NCBI RefSeq assembly: GCF_037893015.1 | Contig: NC_133661.1 | Location: forward strand, 188,740,491 to 188,804,490 | Direction of reading: 5' to 3' | Length of the DNA stretch: 64,000 nucleotides | DNA from: Macrotis lagotis | Taxonomy: Eukaryota; Chordata; Mammalia; Peramelemorphia; Peramelidae | Part shown: piece by piece, positions 1 through 11,170 of the stretch | How the letters are laid out: each line of letters starts with the position of its first letter | Position numbering within the stretch: position 1 is the first letter of the stretch | Made by a program: the position numbers and the translations under genes | The notes under the pieces: model-generated | Told to the model about the DNA's origin: nothing | Database searches by the model: none | What the model saw: only the letters and a program-made list of their open reading frames with translations

Positions 1-196
1 TATAAGCAACTCCAGCACATAATGTTTCATAATAAATTTGTCATACAGGAATAAAATACTTTGTGAGACCTAGGGGCATCAAAGAAAGTCTCCTGGTGGA
101 GGTGCACTTTAGTTGACTCTTCAAGTTAGGAAGGAATTCATTAAGGAAACAGTAAACAAAAACGTAGAGGTAGAAAAGAGTAAAATGCATTTGAGA

Positions 197-331
197 GGGG
201 CAGCTGGATAGTGCATGTATAGAGTACCAAACTGGAGCCAGGAGGACCTGGATTCAAATTTAGTCTCAGATAATTGATACTAACTGTGTCACCTTGGACA
301 AGTGACTTAACTCCAATTGCCTCACCAAAAA
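197..331 (+). mobile_element. tRNA-derived marsupial SINE, diverged
   Basis: The head resembles GGGGCAGCTGGATAGTGCA, followed by a body with GAGCCAGGAGGACCTGG and a 3' A-rich tail. The same 15-bp block (AAATGCATTTGAGAG, with one or two changes in the second copy AAATATATTTGAGAG) lies on both sides at about 183-197 and 332-346, as expected for a target-site duplication. It is more diverged than the next SINE, so it is probably older. Confidence 0.8.
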
Positions 332-370
332 AAATATATTTGAGAGATTTCTCTTGAAAGTGAATTAGTA

Positions 371-525
371 GGGGTGGCTAGGTGGTACAGTGGATAGAGC
401 ACCAGCCCTGGAGTCAGGAATACCTGATTTCAAATCCAGCCTCAGACACTTAATAATTACCTAGCTGTGTGGCCTTACGCAAGCCCTTAACTCCGTTTGC
501 CTTGCAAAAACAAACAAAAAAAAAA
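371..525 (+). mobile_element. tRNA-derived marsupial SINE with target duplication
   Basis: This is a well-preserved copy: head GGGTGGCTAGGTGGTACAG, the block CAGACACTTAATAATTACC, then TTGCCTTGCAAAAA and an A-rich tail. GAAAGTGAATTAGT lies on both sides (356-369 and 526-539), a clean 14-bp target-site duplication. It has no protein product and depends on L1 machinery for movement. Confidence 0.92.
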
Positions 526-659
526 GAAAGTGAATTAGTGGATTATTTGTAGAATGATAATGATAAAACTGAAAAATTAGCTTTTGCCTAAGTGCTCAAA
601 TTGTATATGTACTTTATTTGTGCATTTGACTGCATTTAATAGATAACATAAAGACTACA

Positions 660-915
660 TAAAATATTTATAGGAGCAATACCTGGGATTTCATTGATAC
701 TAAAAACTTTAAGGTGATGAAACTTCTTCACATATTCATCAACTTCTCTTAAACTTAGTATCTTAGAGTGGTCTAGAATACTGAAAAATTAAGTAGTTTG
801 CCCAAGGGCATACATATGTGCTTTTTCACAAATGTGACGAAGAGATTATTTGAACTCAGGTCCTCCTTGTCCTAATTTTGAAAGTAACTCTATCCATAGC
901 CATACCACATAATAT
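660..915 (+). repeat. Decayed MIR-type SINE remnant
   Basis: The order of blocks (GATTTCATTGATACT, a run near AAGTAGTTTGCCCAAGG, then TTTGAACTCAGGTCCTCC) is that of an old mammalian/marsupial MIR-type SINE. The same block order recurs at about 4,900-5,110. It is strongly diverged and its borders are soft. Confidence 0.6.
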
Positions 916-1002
916 TGTTCCTCTGTCTTATATTATTATTTAAATAAGTGGCAAAGAGGCAACATGACAGAGGAAGCCTTAAAATTGGGTAAACTAAATT
1001 AT

Positions 1003-1003
1003 G

Positions 1004-1041
<38 letters not shown>

Positions 1042-1063
1042 ACATATATATATATATATATGT
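1003..1063. repeat. TA/TATG microsatellite
   Basis: An almost pure TA run with TATG interruptions. No gene or element is recognised directly beside it. Confidence 0.95.
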
Positions 1064-1568
1064 ATAATTGAGACATACTAGCTGAATGATCCTTTACAAA
1101 TCATATGACCTCTCAATACCTTATGGAACTTTTAAAGATAACCTTTGGTGTCTTTCCAGGTCTGAACCTATGATCCCACAATTCTAAGTTGCAGAGCAAA
1201 TTCTAGAGATTTTCTTATTGGGAGTTTCCAGTACTAGTGAAATTAAAAGTTCAATTGTTATTTTTATTGCATAATATAACCAGACTAGTTTACAAAATAA
1301 AAATTCAATCCTAAAAAGAAAATATGCTTAGAATCTTGCTAATAAAACTGTATTCAGGATTTATACTGTGAAACTGCCTTATAGGCCATTGTCATCTTAT
1401 GAAATGGTCTTTTACTACTTCATTAGGGTTCATGATAGATTCACTTTTTATAGAAAAAGAGAATTCATTCATAACTGTTATTATTAACAGATCAAATTTA
1501 AATAATGCTTTAAGTTTTTCAAAGAGCTTTCTTCACACAACTTTGGAACAAAACAAAAAACAGTGTCA

Positions 1569-1850
1569 GAGAACATAGAATGTCAGACCTAGAGTCAGGA
1601 AGACCTGACTTCAAATCCTATCTCAGACACTAAGTCGCCATTTCTAGTTATTCTAGTCAAGTTATTTAATCTAGAGTCCTTCTTCTCTTCCCAACAAATG
1701 TCATGTTGTCCCATATACTTCAGAGTGTGTTTGGAATTGTGGGAGTAGAGGATGAAAACATCATAGATTTTAGAGTTGGAAGGAATTTTAAGGGAGCATT
1801 GAATTCAGTTTCCCTCTCATTTTACAGATGAGATAACATATTTAGAGTTC
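1569..1850 (+). repeat. Two decayed MIR-type remnants
   Basis: About 1,569-1,690 has the MIR-like series of an A/B-box-type head, then GGAAGACCTGACTTCAAATCC and CTCAGACACTAAG. About 1,755-1,850 has TTAGAGTTGGAAGGAATTTT and TCATTTTACAGATGAGATAAC, the widespread 3' half of such SINEs. Both are old, with no target duplications visible. Confidence 0.6.
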
Positions 1851-1859
1851 TTTGTAACA

Positions 1860-2933
1860 TTTTATGTACTTTACAAGAGTATTTTGATGTTATCATTAGT
1901 ATTACTTATTATCTCAATAAGCAAAACGAAGATCAGAATGTTGTGACTTTATCAATATCATAGTAAGTGGCAGAAACTCTTCCATGATTTTTTATTCTAT
2001 ATCTAATTTTCTTTCTCCAAAATAAACACCTGAAGATAAGGAAATTAGACATAAGATAAATGAAATCTTTCTAATTTATGATTTTTTTCAGGTATTTGAA
2101 TCTTTTTCAAAGTATTAAAATTCAAACAACTTGAAATATATTTAATAGAACTACTCATTTCTCTGCCTTCTTAAATATATTCAGTATAGTTTTTAACATT
2201 TTCTTAAAATAGTAACACATCTATATAGTACTCTGAGGTTTTGTAAAGCACAGTTTTGTAAAGTTTTGTAAAGAAAGAAGAACTTTGGCTCTGTAACAGA
2301 CATATTGAGGACCTCCATCTAACACTTTCACTTTAGGATAATTAACACAAAGTCCAGAAAGGTGAAGCAACTTCCTGTGAGCTGACTCAAATTAAGATTG
2401 TCATTTTAGAGGCATTGTTTTTTCCCTACACTTCACTGTTGCTACCTAATTGACTTTAGATACCTTCATTCACTTGACTAAGCTTTAATTCTCTCATCTG
2501 GAAAATGGAAGTTGTTGAGCTACATAATATGTGAAGCTTCTTTCAGTCTTCCAGTTCTATAATCCTAGGTAAATAGTACAACTTTATCATGCCTATTTTG
2601 GAGATCAAGAACCTTAGTCTCCGATTGTTATGCATGTTTTTTGAACCAAGATTTAAAACCCTAAGTCCTGTCTCTAAGTCCCAAACACTTTCTACCTTCC
2701 ATGTACTGTTTTAAACTATTATGTGATTTTTATTAAAGCAAATTTGTCACTCTAATTCTATTCTGCATCTGCCAATATCAAAACGTGACTATATACTTTG
2801 TGCAAAGCTGCCTGATGGTAATCTAAGCATCTAAGACACAGAGATGGGTTGAACCAAATTTTATCACAGCTGATTAAATCATCCTGATTTTTAAATGTAT
2901 TTTATTTCCATCCTTCCCTTGCTTTAGGTGGGT
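1860..2933. other. Intergenic stretch, mostly unassigned
   Basis: No reading frame of interest on either strand. The only recognisable piece is the 3' portion of a MIR-type SINE at about 2,450-2,575 (CTCTCATCTGGAAAATGG followed by TCTTCCAGTTCTATAATCCT). The rest is AT-rich DNA that I cannot classify. Confidence 0.6.
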
Positions 2934-3203
2934 GAACTTCAAAGAGTTTTGGAATTAGAATGAAAAATGGAATTTTTAACATCCTTTATTTTGCAGAAGA
3001 GGATTTTGATTTTCCCATGGCTATCTGATCAATAGTAAAAGAGTCATGATTTCCTTAATGTGATTACTCTCTACAAAATCACATTGCAACCCTTTTGTTC
3101 CTAAGTAAATCATCTTCAAAATTTTGGATGGAAAGCAAATAAACAAACAAGCAAAAATATACAAAATCTGTGGTCTAGAGATCCATCAACCTTCAGGTGA
3201 TAG
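2934..3203 (+). repeat. Direct repeat unit 1 (270 bp)
   Basis: Begins GAACTTCAAAGAGTTTT and ends near TTCAGGTGATAG. It matches 4,285-4,552 in the same orientation, including the unusual block CAATAGTAAAAGAGTCATGA and a shared AAATAAACAAACAAGC-like tract. Unit 1 lacks about 20 bases present in unit 2 around AACTGAGGCTCAAAG. Flanking DNA on either side does not match. It is unlike any repeat family I know, so I read it as a local duplication. Confidence 0.85.
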
Positions 3204-4284
3204 TACTTCCATTGTGCTAGCTTTCACTTGAGTGGGGAAGAGTTTGTTAGAGTATGTTGAATCTTGGTTGTAATCTCTAGCCAACTACATCAATGCCTTA
3301 TCCTACCCACAGATGTAATAGCAAAGAGGAGAGCATAACAATTCTCTTTAATGAGAGCCAGGCTTATTGCTACCACCATAACCGTTGTTCTCTTCCTCCA
3401 CTTTCTCAGTCCCTTGCCTCCTCTTCCTCCCACAGGCTTCAAGCAATATATTCAGAACTTGCTTAGGAAATTATGTGGCTTAAAAAAAATTAATGAGTTC
3501 CCTAGTGATACAACTGCCAAGGCTTAAATTCCCAAATCACCTGACACCAGATTCTCCATAATGGTCAGTAGAAACAGGATTTCCTTGACTTTGCTCTTTT
3601 ACCTTGCCTGACAAGATTTCTGTTACAACTATTAATATTGCCTGTTCACCATGACCATAATTTATGAGAGATCAAACTCTGAAACTTAAAGGTAGGTACT
3701 CTATTCCCTGATAAATGTATTATCACTTGAAAAGATGCATAAATGAAACTGATGCTTCACCCTCCTGAAATCCTTGTCCACAATACTTTTCTTATTACCA
3801 TTTCTCCCAATGCTGATAATTTTCTAAAGGTTAAATTATTTCTTGTAATTCAAAATAATTCTAGTTTACAGAATTCACATTTTTCTAGGGAAATATTATT
3901 GTGCTAAACAAATTTCATAAGTTTAGAGAAAAGAAATAATATAGTGGTTTGAGAGTGTCAGTGAAAATATTTTTAAATATTTGTTACTTCATGTGTGTTT
4001 TGGATAATTACTTTATTTCTCTCAGTCTCAATTTACTCATCATTACAAAAAAAGGTTGAACTAGACAGTTTATAAATTCATTCAAGCTCTAAATCTATGA
4101 TTCTATAATCTCTTACCAAGGAATATTTGCATGGGAAAGAAACTGAAAAAATAAATCAGTGGTGTAAGGGACTTTAGAATTCATCAAATTTTACCATCCA
4201 TAATTGACAATGAGGAAACAATCCCAACGAGATAGTGCTTTTATCCCTACAAACATAATACCCTATAGATACTTTCATGAATAT
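3204..4284. other. Intergenic stretch between the direct repeat units
   Basis: No gene is supported. A MIR-type 3' end (CAATTTACTCATCATTAC, then CAAGCTCTAAATCTATGATTC) lies at about 4,015-4,110. I cannot classify the remainder. Confidence 0.6.
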
Positions 4285-4552
4285 GAACTTCAAAGAGTTT
4301 TATGGAATTTCTAACATCTTTATTTTACAGAAGAAGAAACTGAGGCTCAAAGGGTTATTTGATTTTCCCATGGCTAGCTCAATAGTAAAAGAGTCATGAT
4401 TTCCTTAATGTGATTACTCTCCCCAAGATCACATTACAACACTTTCATACCTCAGTAAACCATCTTCAAAATTTTGGGTGAGAATCAAATAAACAAATAA
4501 GCAAAAATATACAAAAACTATGGTCTAGGATCCATTAATCTTCATTTGATAG
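4285..4552 (+). repeat. Direct repeat unit 2 (268 bp)
   Basis: Second copy of the block at 2,934-3,203, starting GAACTTCAAAGAGTTTTATG. It keeps a MIR-like phrase (AGAAACTGAGGCTCAAAGGG) that is missing from unit 1, so unit 2 looks closer to the ancestral state at that point. Confidence 0.85.
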
Positions 4553-4899
4553 GTATGTCTAATTTATCGAGCATTAGACTCTCTTAAGACTGGTTCTCTA
4601 AATGCTTTTAAATTAGGTAGGAATTTTCAGGGCTTGTGGCCAGATGGTATAGTCTAGTAGAGTCTCTACTTCATATCATTGATATGAAGAGGGATAATAA
4701 TGGTATAAAATAAGAATTTTAGTCTTTTACATTTTGAAAATAAATCTTTATTAAATAGTTGAATAGTAATCTGAATATGTACTTTCTAGTTTTAAATCAA
4801 TTTTAATCTAAGTTGAAATATTCGAGTCTTTTTAATGATATTAAATGTAAGTTAACATATTACATAGCTGACATAAAATAATACTTAGGGATTCAGTTA

Positions 4900-5110
4900 A
4901 ACCTGTGATTTCATTAGTATTTAGAATTCCCAGGTGAAGAAATTCTTTCTACTAATGTAAATCAGTACCTTCTATGCAACATAAGTTCTTAGCAAATTGT
5001 CTAGAGCAAGGAGAGATTACATAACTTTTTAAGGTTCATGAAACTAGTAAATGTCAGAGTGAGTACTTGAACTCAGGTCTTCATGATCAATTTTCTACCT
5101 ACTATATTAA
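4900..5110 (+). repeat. Decayed MIR-type SINE remnant
   Basis: Contains the same ordered blocks as 660-915: GATTTCATTAGTATTTAGAA, an intermediate ATTACATAACTTTTTAAGG, and TTGAACTCAGGTCTTCATG. Old and diverged. Confidence 0.6.
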
Positions 5111-5594
5111 AATGCCTCTTAAAATTGCATTTAGATCTTTTAAAACATGAACTTTTAACTGAATATTAATTTTTCTTGTTATTCTCATTATTCAAACACA
5201 TGGAAAGCTATGTACCACGATTATACATAGGTATTCTTTAATCAGATTTTTTCCTCTAGTTTGCTCTATACTTCATCCCATGGAACTTAGGCTGCATCAA
5301 AATTCTTCCTTAGTACTCCCTTCCTTCAAGATGAGAATAAGTATTCCCTTTTTATTGGTACAAATTCTGGCCCTTTCCTTCTGATTGTTTCTTATCACAG
5401 TCTGGTAAAGACCAAATGAGTATAATATTCAAATTGGGAACTTGAATTGTTTCTGAGTATTTAATTTGTAAATTCTTTAATTTTTCTGTAAAGCCTTTCA
5501 TGATATTGGTAATAAGTTCAGTCTCCCATATTCTGAAATTGAGGTGACAGGTTAACAACAGCAACAACAAACAGTAACATTAGCAACAATAATA

Positions 5595-5840
5595 CATTAT
5601 TGATATTTATATGATGCTTACATTTTAAAAGGTGATTTTCATGTTTTTCTAATTTGGATCTTGCAACAACTCTATGAAATATGTATGATATTAAAGTCCC
5701 TACCTTGTAGATTAGCAAATGATACTTAGAGAGATTGTATCTGCATATGATCATATAGCTCTTAAGTGTTGAATTTGGATTTGAATTCAAATTTTCAAGT
5801 CCAGCAAATAATCTATTTGCCATTGCACACTGCCTCACTA
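5595..5840 (+). repeat. Decayed MIR-type SINE remnant
   Basis: Shows the series ATATGATGCTTACATTTTAAA, TTGCAACAACTCTATGAAAT and TTGAATTTGGATTTGAATTC, matching the class of old SINE also seen at about 7,080-7,260 and 11,840-12,060. Apparent reading frames on the minus strand here are spurious. Confidence 0.6.
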
Positions 5841-6249
5841 ACTTCTCTGCCCAGTCAAATTCTGAATAGTCTGAGTAAGAAATTGATGCATGTCATCACC
5901 ACTCTTCCCCTCTCTAAGTACTTCTAGCTATTGTTTATCTACAGAAAGATTCACACTGAACCAAATTAAAATTATATATTACTTTTTTATATGAAGACAG
6001 TTTCTTTCTTTCCTGGGATTTGATATAAATCAAATATTTTCCGCACTTCTATTACCATATAAGGATCAGAGATCTGAACCTTTGGGCTTTGAACAATGTT
6101 GGTTTCCTGATACATGCATGCATCAGAATAACTCAGTCTCTAGGATGCTTGATGCTTAAGTAGGTCTTCACACAAAAATCAAAATAGAAGGTGTTTGGGA
6201 GGGCTGTGGAGACAAGTCCATTAATAGTACAATGGCTTAACAAAGTATA

Positions 6250-6550
6250 TAAAAAGCAGCATGTGCTATAGAAAATATAATATTTCTGCAGTGAGAGAAC
6301 CTGGATTTAAATCCTGGACTGAATATTTTTTTCCCTTTTGGCTTTTGCAAGGCAATGGGGATGAGTGACTTGCCTAAGGTCACACAGCTGGGTAATTGCT
6401 AGGTGTCTGACATCAAATTTGAACTCAGTTCCTACTGACTACAGGGCTGGGTGCTCTATTCACTCTATCCACTGCACCATCCAGCTGTCCTGACATGATT
6501 CATTGCAAAAGTTTTAGCCTCAGTTTTCTCATTTGAATAATGAGAAACAA
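6250..6550. mobile_element. SINE inserted in an older MIR-type SINE
   Basis: A minus-strand tRNA-SINE (about 6,327-6,491: T-rich start, CTTTTGCAAGGCAATGGGG, end near ACTGCACCATCCAGCTG) interrupts a plus-strand older SINE, whose head (GAGAACCTGGATTTAAATCC) lies to the left and whose tail (AGCCTCAGTTTTCTCATTTG) lies to the right. Confidence 0.75.
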
Positions 6551-7008
6551 AATATTTATAATTCCTACTTCCCAGGAATGTTGGGTTGAAAAAAAATTAA
6601 ACATATTATTTCTTATATGGTTTTTATTAGATCTAACATCTCAAAAGTAATATGTTTAACAATTCTATTCTTTTGAAAGTATACATGGCAGAACTGAAAC
6701 ACTCCCTAAGATTGAATAATTGCAGTCCATAAATTTACATTTCATCATGTCTTTGAATTTCAATGAGGCAGAGAATGAATTGTGTTTCTAAGTGTTTCTG
6801 AATAAGTGAATTTTGTCATTTTTCTGTTTCTAATACCAAGTATATAGTTGTGGTCTAAGAAAGAGACTCTGGTCCCCCCAAAAATTCAATTTCTTAAATG
6901 TCAGCTTCAGTGATATTTTTTCTCCATTTCTCATCTTCATGACTTCTTTGTGACATTGGACATGTCTTTCCTTACCCTCAAGAGAACACACTTTTCTTCT
7001 CTCTTACA

Positions 7009-7011
<3 letters not shown>

Positions 7012-7055
<44 letters not shown>
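7012..7055. repeat. TAA/ATA trinucleotide microsatellite
   Basis: A pure run of about 13-14 ATA units followed by a short GATGAT tract. Confidence 0.97.
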
Positions 7056-7056
<1 letters not shown>

Positions 7057-7079
7057 GATGATGATAGATATCATTTATA

Positions 7080-7370
7080 TCATATTGTCAATTTCATAAA
7101 TGGATTTACACATAGTATCTAATTTTATTTTCAAAACAACCTTGGATATTAGGCACTATTAACTGAAACAGGCAGAGGGTAAATGTCTTGTCCAGAGTCA
7201 TATACCTAAAAAAATGTCGAGACTATTCTTGAATCCAAATTTTTCTGAATCCAGGGTGGTTTTGCTCAGGCTCATAATGGTGGTAAGTGTCTGAGACTGC
7301 TTTTGAACACAATTCTTCTTGAGCTCCAGCACTCTAACTACTATTCCACTAAGGTGACTATAAGTTATAC
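7080..7370 (+). repeat. Decayed MIR-type remnants
   Basis: TTTTCAAAACAACCTTGG, AACTGAAACAGGCAGAGGG and a later AGTGTCTGAGACTGCTTTTG with GAGCTCCAGCACTCTAACTA are blocks of old SINEs in the plus orientation, probably two partial copies. Confidence 0.55.
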
Positions 7371-8800
7371 TTTGTAAGCATTTTTCTTTGCTTTAGTCAT
7401 GAAATCATCTTCATCTTATTAACCCCTTAATATGGGTGTTCCTGAAGGTTATATCCTAGATCTCTCTTTTCTTGAAAATGATTCTTTTTTTACAATTTCA
7501 GTTAGGATATTTACATCATGACACATTTGCATATCTCCAATCCTTAAATCTCTTCTGAGATACAAACCTGAATTTTGCTATCATTAGAATATATCCACCT
7601 CAGGACTTCTGGATGTCCCACCAATACCCAAGTATCAGTATCTCTAAACTCTAGGTGCTTATCTTTGTCTCTACACTTCCTCTTCACTATGACTTTGTTA
7701 TTTTGGTCAATGGCATTCTCTCCTATCTGAAGGTCCTATCCTTGACTCCTCTCTCTCTCTCTGTTACTTCCTTTTTCTCTTAAGGCCCTTCTCCCTTACC
7801 AGAGAAATTACAAAATTCACCTATTTATAAACTCTTTAGTATCATTCCTTCTCTGCTACATTTTGATGGTCAAAGATATATAAACTGTAAATTTATGGAC
7901 TGGAATTATTAACTCATTGGGAGACAGGTTCTACCATGAGTGTATACATTCATAATTAGTAGAATCATAATTAATAGAATTAGATATGCTAGTAGTCTGC
8001 TCAAAAAAATTTGAATACCCCTATTGATTACCCTATCAAATAGTTCATACTTTTTCCCTGTAATTCAAGGTTCTCCACAGTTTGACATAACAGTATCTTT
8101 CTAAAATTTTTTTGTATCACTTCTTGAATTATGTATATACTTCTATCTCCCATGAATAAAATTGTTTTTCCCTGGCTCCAAATGGCTGTTTATATATTTC
8201 TTTCTTTGAGGAATATTCTCCTTTTTCCTCTTCAGCAGTTGCCTTCATAACCAACTTTATAAATAAATTTAAATACAAATATCTTTATGCATGCCTGATT
8301 CTATAATAAGACATGAAAACTCCACTAGGACACAGACTGTGCAATTTGTAATTTTTCTTCATGTATTTGTACCCCACAAATGTTTAATAAGTTTTACAAA
8401 CTAAGTTTTCTAAATCAAGAGAGAGGAGCATCATGGATGAATGCCATCTATAAAAATTGCCAGTGATAATAATTAACATTGAGTGCTGTTTCATCTTAGA
8501 AAATATTTTTCACTCTGAGAAGTATTACCTTTTACTATAAAGAGTAAATTGTTCCCACCAGTTCACAGATGCTTTACATTTTACCCCAAATGTTTTACTT
8601 TTTTAGCTTTAGATCATGATACTTTTTAAAATGTAATGTCTCATGAAAATAGTAATATTCTTTTACGTTAGTAAAAATGTCTCAGATATTTTATTGAGCT
8701 TAGGAAGAAATACTGAAAATACTGAACTCTCAAGTACAAAGGTTGCCAATGGGATGAACAAATGACAATATATATGTAAACCATCTCTATATCTCTCATA
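7371..8800. other. Intergenic stretch, nothing recognised
   Basis: AT-rich DNA with short CT runs (for example 7,746-7,762). I see no gene, RNA gene or clear repeat. A weak MIR-like phrase near 8,460-8,580 is too decayed to call. Confidence 0.5.
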
Positions 8801-9710
8801 TCTCTTTACTTCATTTCATTTATATGGCAACTAACATAGTTTAAACCCCCATTATTTCTTACCTGAGCTATTGCAATACTCTTCCAAATTTGTCTCTCTG
8901 ATTCAAAACTTGTTGTACTCTTTACCATCCTATATATTAGGCTTCCAATGGACATTGTATATATATATTGACCCATGTCATTCTGTCACTCAAGATGCCT
9001 CACTGAGTCTTTATTGTCTTGCAAATTAAAATACATCTCTCTGTTTCATAGTGTATAACATTTGACTCTGACTCCAATTACACTTTCTAGGATTATTGCA
9101 CCTGATCTTCCATAATTTCTACATTCTAGCCAAGCCTGCTAAATTTTTCACATGGAATTCCATGTCCATTCTTTGTAGCTTTAAATTTTATGGTCATCCT
9201 TTATGGCAGGAAAGCACTCTTTTTTGTTTTAGCATTCCTTGTTTCCCTCAACACTAAATTCACTAAAATCCTATACAGGATATATTCTGACCCCCTCTAG
9301 TACCTAGCACTTTATGAAGTCCTTTATAAATCACTTTTTATTTGCACATAAACATTATAGCATAGTGAATAAAGAGTGACCCTCAGATCCTGGAAGACCT
9401 GGTTCAAATCCCATCTCTGACACTATAGTGTCTCACCCTAGACAAATCACTTTATCATTCAATGCTCTAGTCAGCTCTCTAAAACTGGATTAAAGAGTTG
9501 TCACCCTACATTTGCAGAGATTTTCTTCATCTTTGTGTTCCCTGTACCTAATGAAATGACACATCTAGTTGCTGTTACATGAAGTTTCCTCAGAATAGAA
9601 TTTAAATTCTATGAGAGAAGTGACTATTCCATTTTTTGTGTGTATGTTTGAATCACTAGAATAGTGCCTGCTGGGCACATAATAAATATTTGTAATGAAA
9701 GCATAACATT
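8800..9710 (+). repeat. L2-type LINE 3' remnants with an inserted SINE
   Basis: About 8,840-9,300 follows the known 3' region of LINE-2 (ACCTGAGCTATTGCAATACT, CATGTCATTCTGTCACTCA, CATTCTAGCCAAGCCTGCT). About 9,565-9,710 follows its extreme 3' end (ATAGTGCCTGCTGGGCACAT then AATAAATATTTG). A diverged SINE (CATAGTGAATAAAGAGTGACC to about 9,520) lies between. These are mammal-wide old elements with no coding capacity left. Confidence 0.6.
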
Positions 9711-10234
9711 TTCCATAAATGCCAAACAGCATATTATATAAAATGTTTATTATAATATACAATTATTATAACATGTAATAAGACTATACTTATAATACAT
9801 TATGAATCATACTCAAAATATTATAAATATATATATATTACAAATAGACCTTATTTATTATAACATGGCATCATTTTAATATACTAATATGACTACATTT
9901 TTGCTCTTACTAACACACTACTTTTTTGCTCTTATATTGTATACTATATAGTAAGATTCTATATTTATTATTCTACACTATATACTAATATATCATACTT
10001 ATTACCATTCGCTATTATTATATTATTATCAAGAAAAGTGGCCAGAATGGAAGGTTGTTAACTCAAATATGTGTTTCTTTTTCTCAGTGTTTTATTTGTG
10101 GAAAACAATACTAAAGAAGGATAAATGTGGAAAGCAACATAGATAAATGAGGCTACCTCTGGTTCAGCAGATTCTAGACATGACATTCCATATTACCTCT
10201 CCTTACAAGTTTCTGATTCTTATTTTTTAATATG
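9711..10234. other. AT-rich upstream region of the olfactory receptor
   Basis: Very AT-rich, with many TATA-like words and a short TA run near 9,826-9,838. Olfactory receptor promoters usually lie kilobases upstream on a separate non-coding exon, and I cannot place one here. Confidence 0.5.
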
Positions 10235-10246
10235 TTTTCTGTATAG
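10235..10246 (+). promoter_or_regulatory. Likely splice acceptor before the OR coding exon
   Basis: A pyrimidine-rich run followed by TTTTCTGTATAG ends nine bases before the proposed start ATG. Olfactory receptor genes typically have their whole coding region in one exon joined to upstream non-coding exons, with the acceptor close to the ATG. The position fits, and the site itself is inferred from sequence only. Confidence 0.6.
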
Positions 10247-10255
10247 GTGGAAAGA

Positions 10256-11170
10256 ATGGGGCCAGGAAATCAAACAGTGGTGCAAGAATTTGTTCTAGCA
10301 GGGCTATCACAGACACCTATAGGGCAAGTAGGACTCTTTGTATTGTTCTTCTTCTTCTATGTTTTGACTTGGGTGGGCAATGTACTCATCATGGTCACAG
10401 TGGCCTCTGAAGCCCGTCTGCATTCGTCTCCAATGTATTTCCTCCTTGGCAACCTCTCTTTCCTGGACCTGTGCTATTCATCAGTGACTACTCCCAAACT
10501 TCTAATTGACTTCCTGGAAGAAAAGAAACTCATCTCCTATGGACAATGCATTATACAGCTTTTTTTCTTGCATGTCATTGGTGCAGCTGAGATGTTCTTA
10601 CTAACAGTTATGGCATATGATCGTTATGTGGCTATCTGTAGACCTCTTCATTATACCACCATCATGAACCGGGGAATATGCTGTGTGTTGGTGATTGCTT
10701 CCTGGATGGGCGGCTTTGTGCACTCTACAGTTCAGACAATCTTGACTGTCCGCCTGCCTTTCTGTGGACCAAACAAAGTAGACAACTTCTTCTGTGATGT
10801 CCCTCCAGTGATCAAACTTGCCTGCACAGACACATTTGTCATTGGATTGTTAATGGTATCCAACAGTGGTTTGATCTCCACCAGTTGTTTTGTAGTATTA
10901 GTTTCTTCTTATGCTGCCATCCTGGTAAAGATACGTTCCAAGGAGGGACGAAGCAAGGCACTTTCCACTTGTGGCTCCCATCTCATGGTAGTAACACTAT
11001 TTTTTGGGCCATGTATCTTCATTTATGCTCGTCCTTTTTCTACCTTCTCTGTGGACAAATTAGTTTCTGTGTCCTACAACGTCATCACCCCCATGTTGAA
11101 CCCACTTATCTATACCCTTAGAAACAAAGAAGTAAAATCATCAATGAGGAAAGTCTGGATCAAGTGCTGA
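10256..11170 (+). CDS. Olfactory receptor, family 4-like, intact single exon
   Basis: A G-protein-coupled receptor for odorants, expected in the plasma membrane and cilia of olfactory neurons. I start at the ATG at 10,256, giving 304 aa. An in-frame GTG nine bases upstream directly follows the acceptor and is not a plausible start. Visible hallmarks: glycosylation site NQT at residues 5-7; GN at 41-42 in TM1; PMYFLL at 59-64; C98 opening TM3; MAYDRYVAIC at 119-128; extracellular loop-2 cysteines C170, C180 and C190; KALSTCGSH at 234-242 before TM6; PMLNPLIYTLRN at 279-290 in TM7. The length is normal for the family and the frame is unbroken. The phrases CGPNKVDNFFCDVP and SNSG suggest family 4 (4E/4D/4N-like from recall), so I give no symbol. 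One oddity: LHSSPMYF has one more residue than the usual LHTPMYF. No second receptor lies in the window. Confidence 0.95.
   Translation: MGPGNQTVVQEFVLAGLSQTPIGQVGLFVLFFFFYVLTWVGNVLIMVTVASEARLHSSPMYFLLGNLSFLDLCYSSVTTPKLLIDFLEEKKLISYGQCIIQLFFLHVIGAAEMFLLTVMAYDRYVAICRPLHYTTIMNRGICCVLVIASWMGGFVHSTVQTILTVRLPFCGPNKVDNFFCDVPPVIKLACTDTFVIGLLMVSNSGLISTSCFVVLVSSYAAILVKIRSKEGRSKALSTCGSHLMVVTLFFGPCIFIYARPFSTFSVDKLVSVSYNVITPMLNPLIYTLRNKEVKSSMRKVWIKC

Noticed and set aside
3360-3450. Splice-acceptor-like CTTCCTCCCACAG followed by a possible exon
   Set aside because: No matching donor with an open frame downstream and no recognisable protein.
10885-11121. Second open frame inside the olfactory receptor
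   Set aside because: Out-of-frame shadow of the receptor coding sequence.
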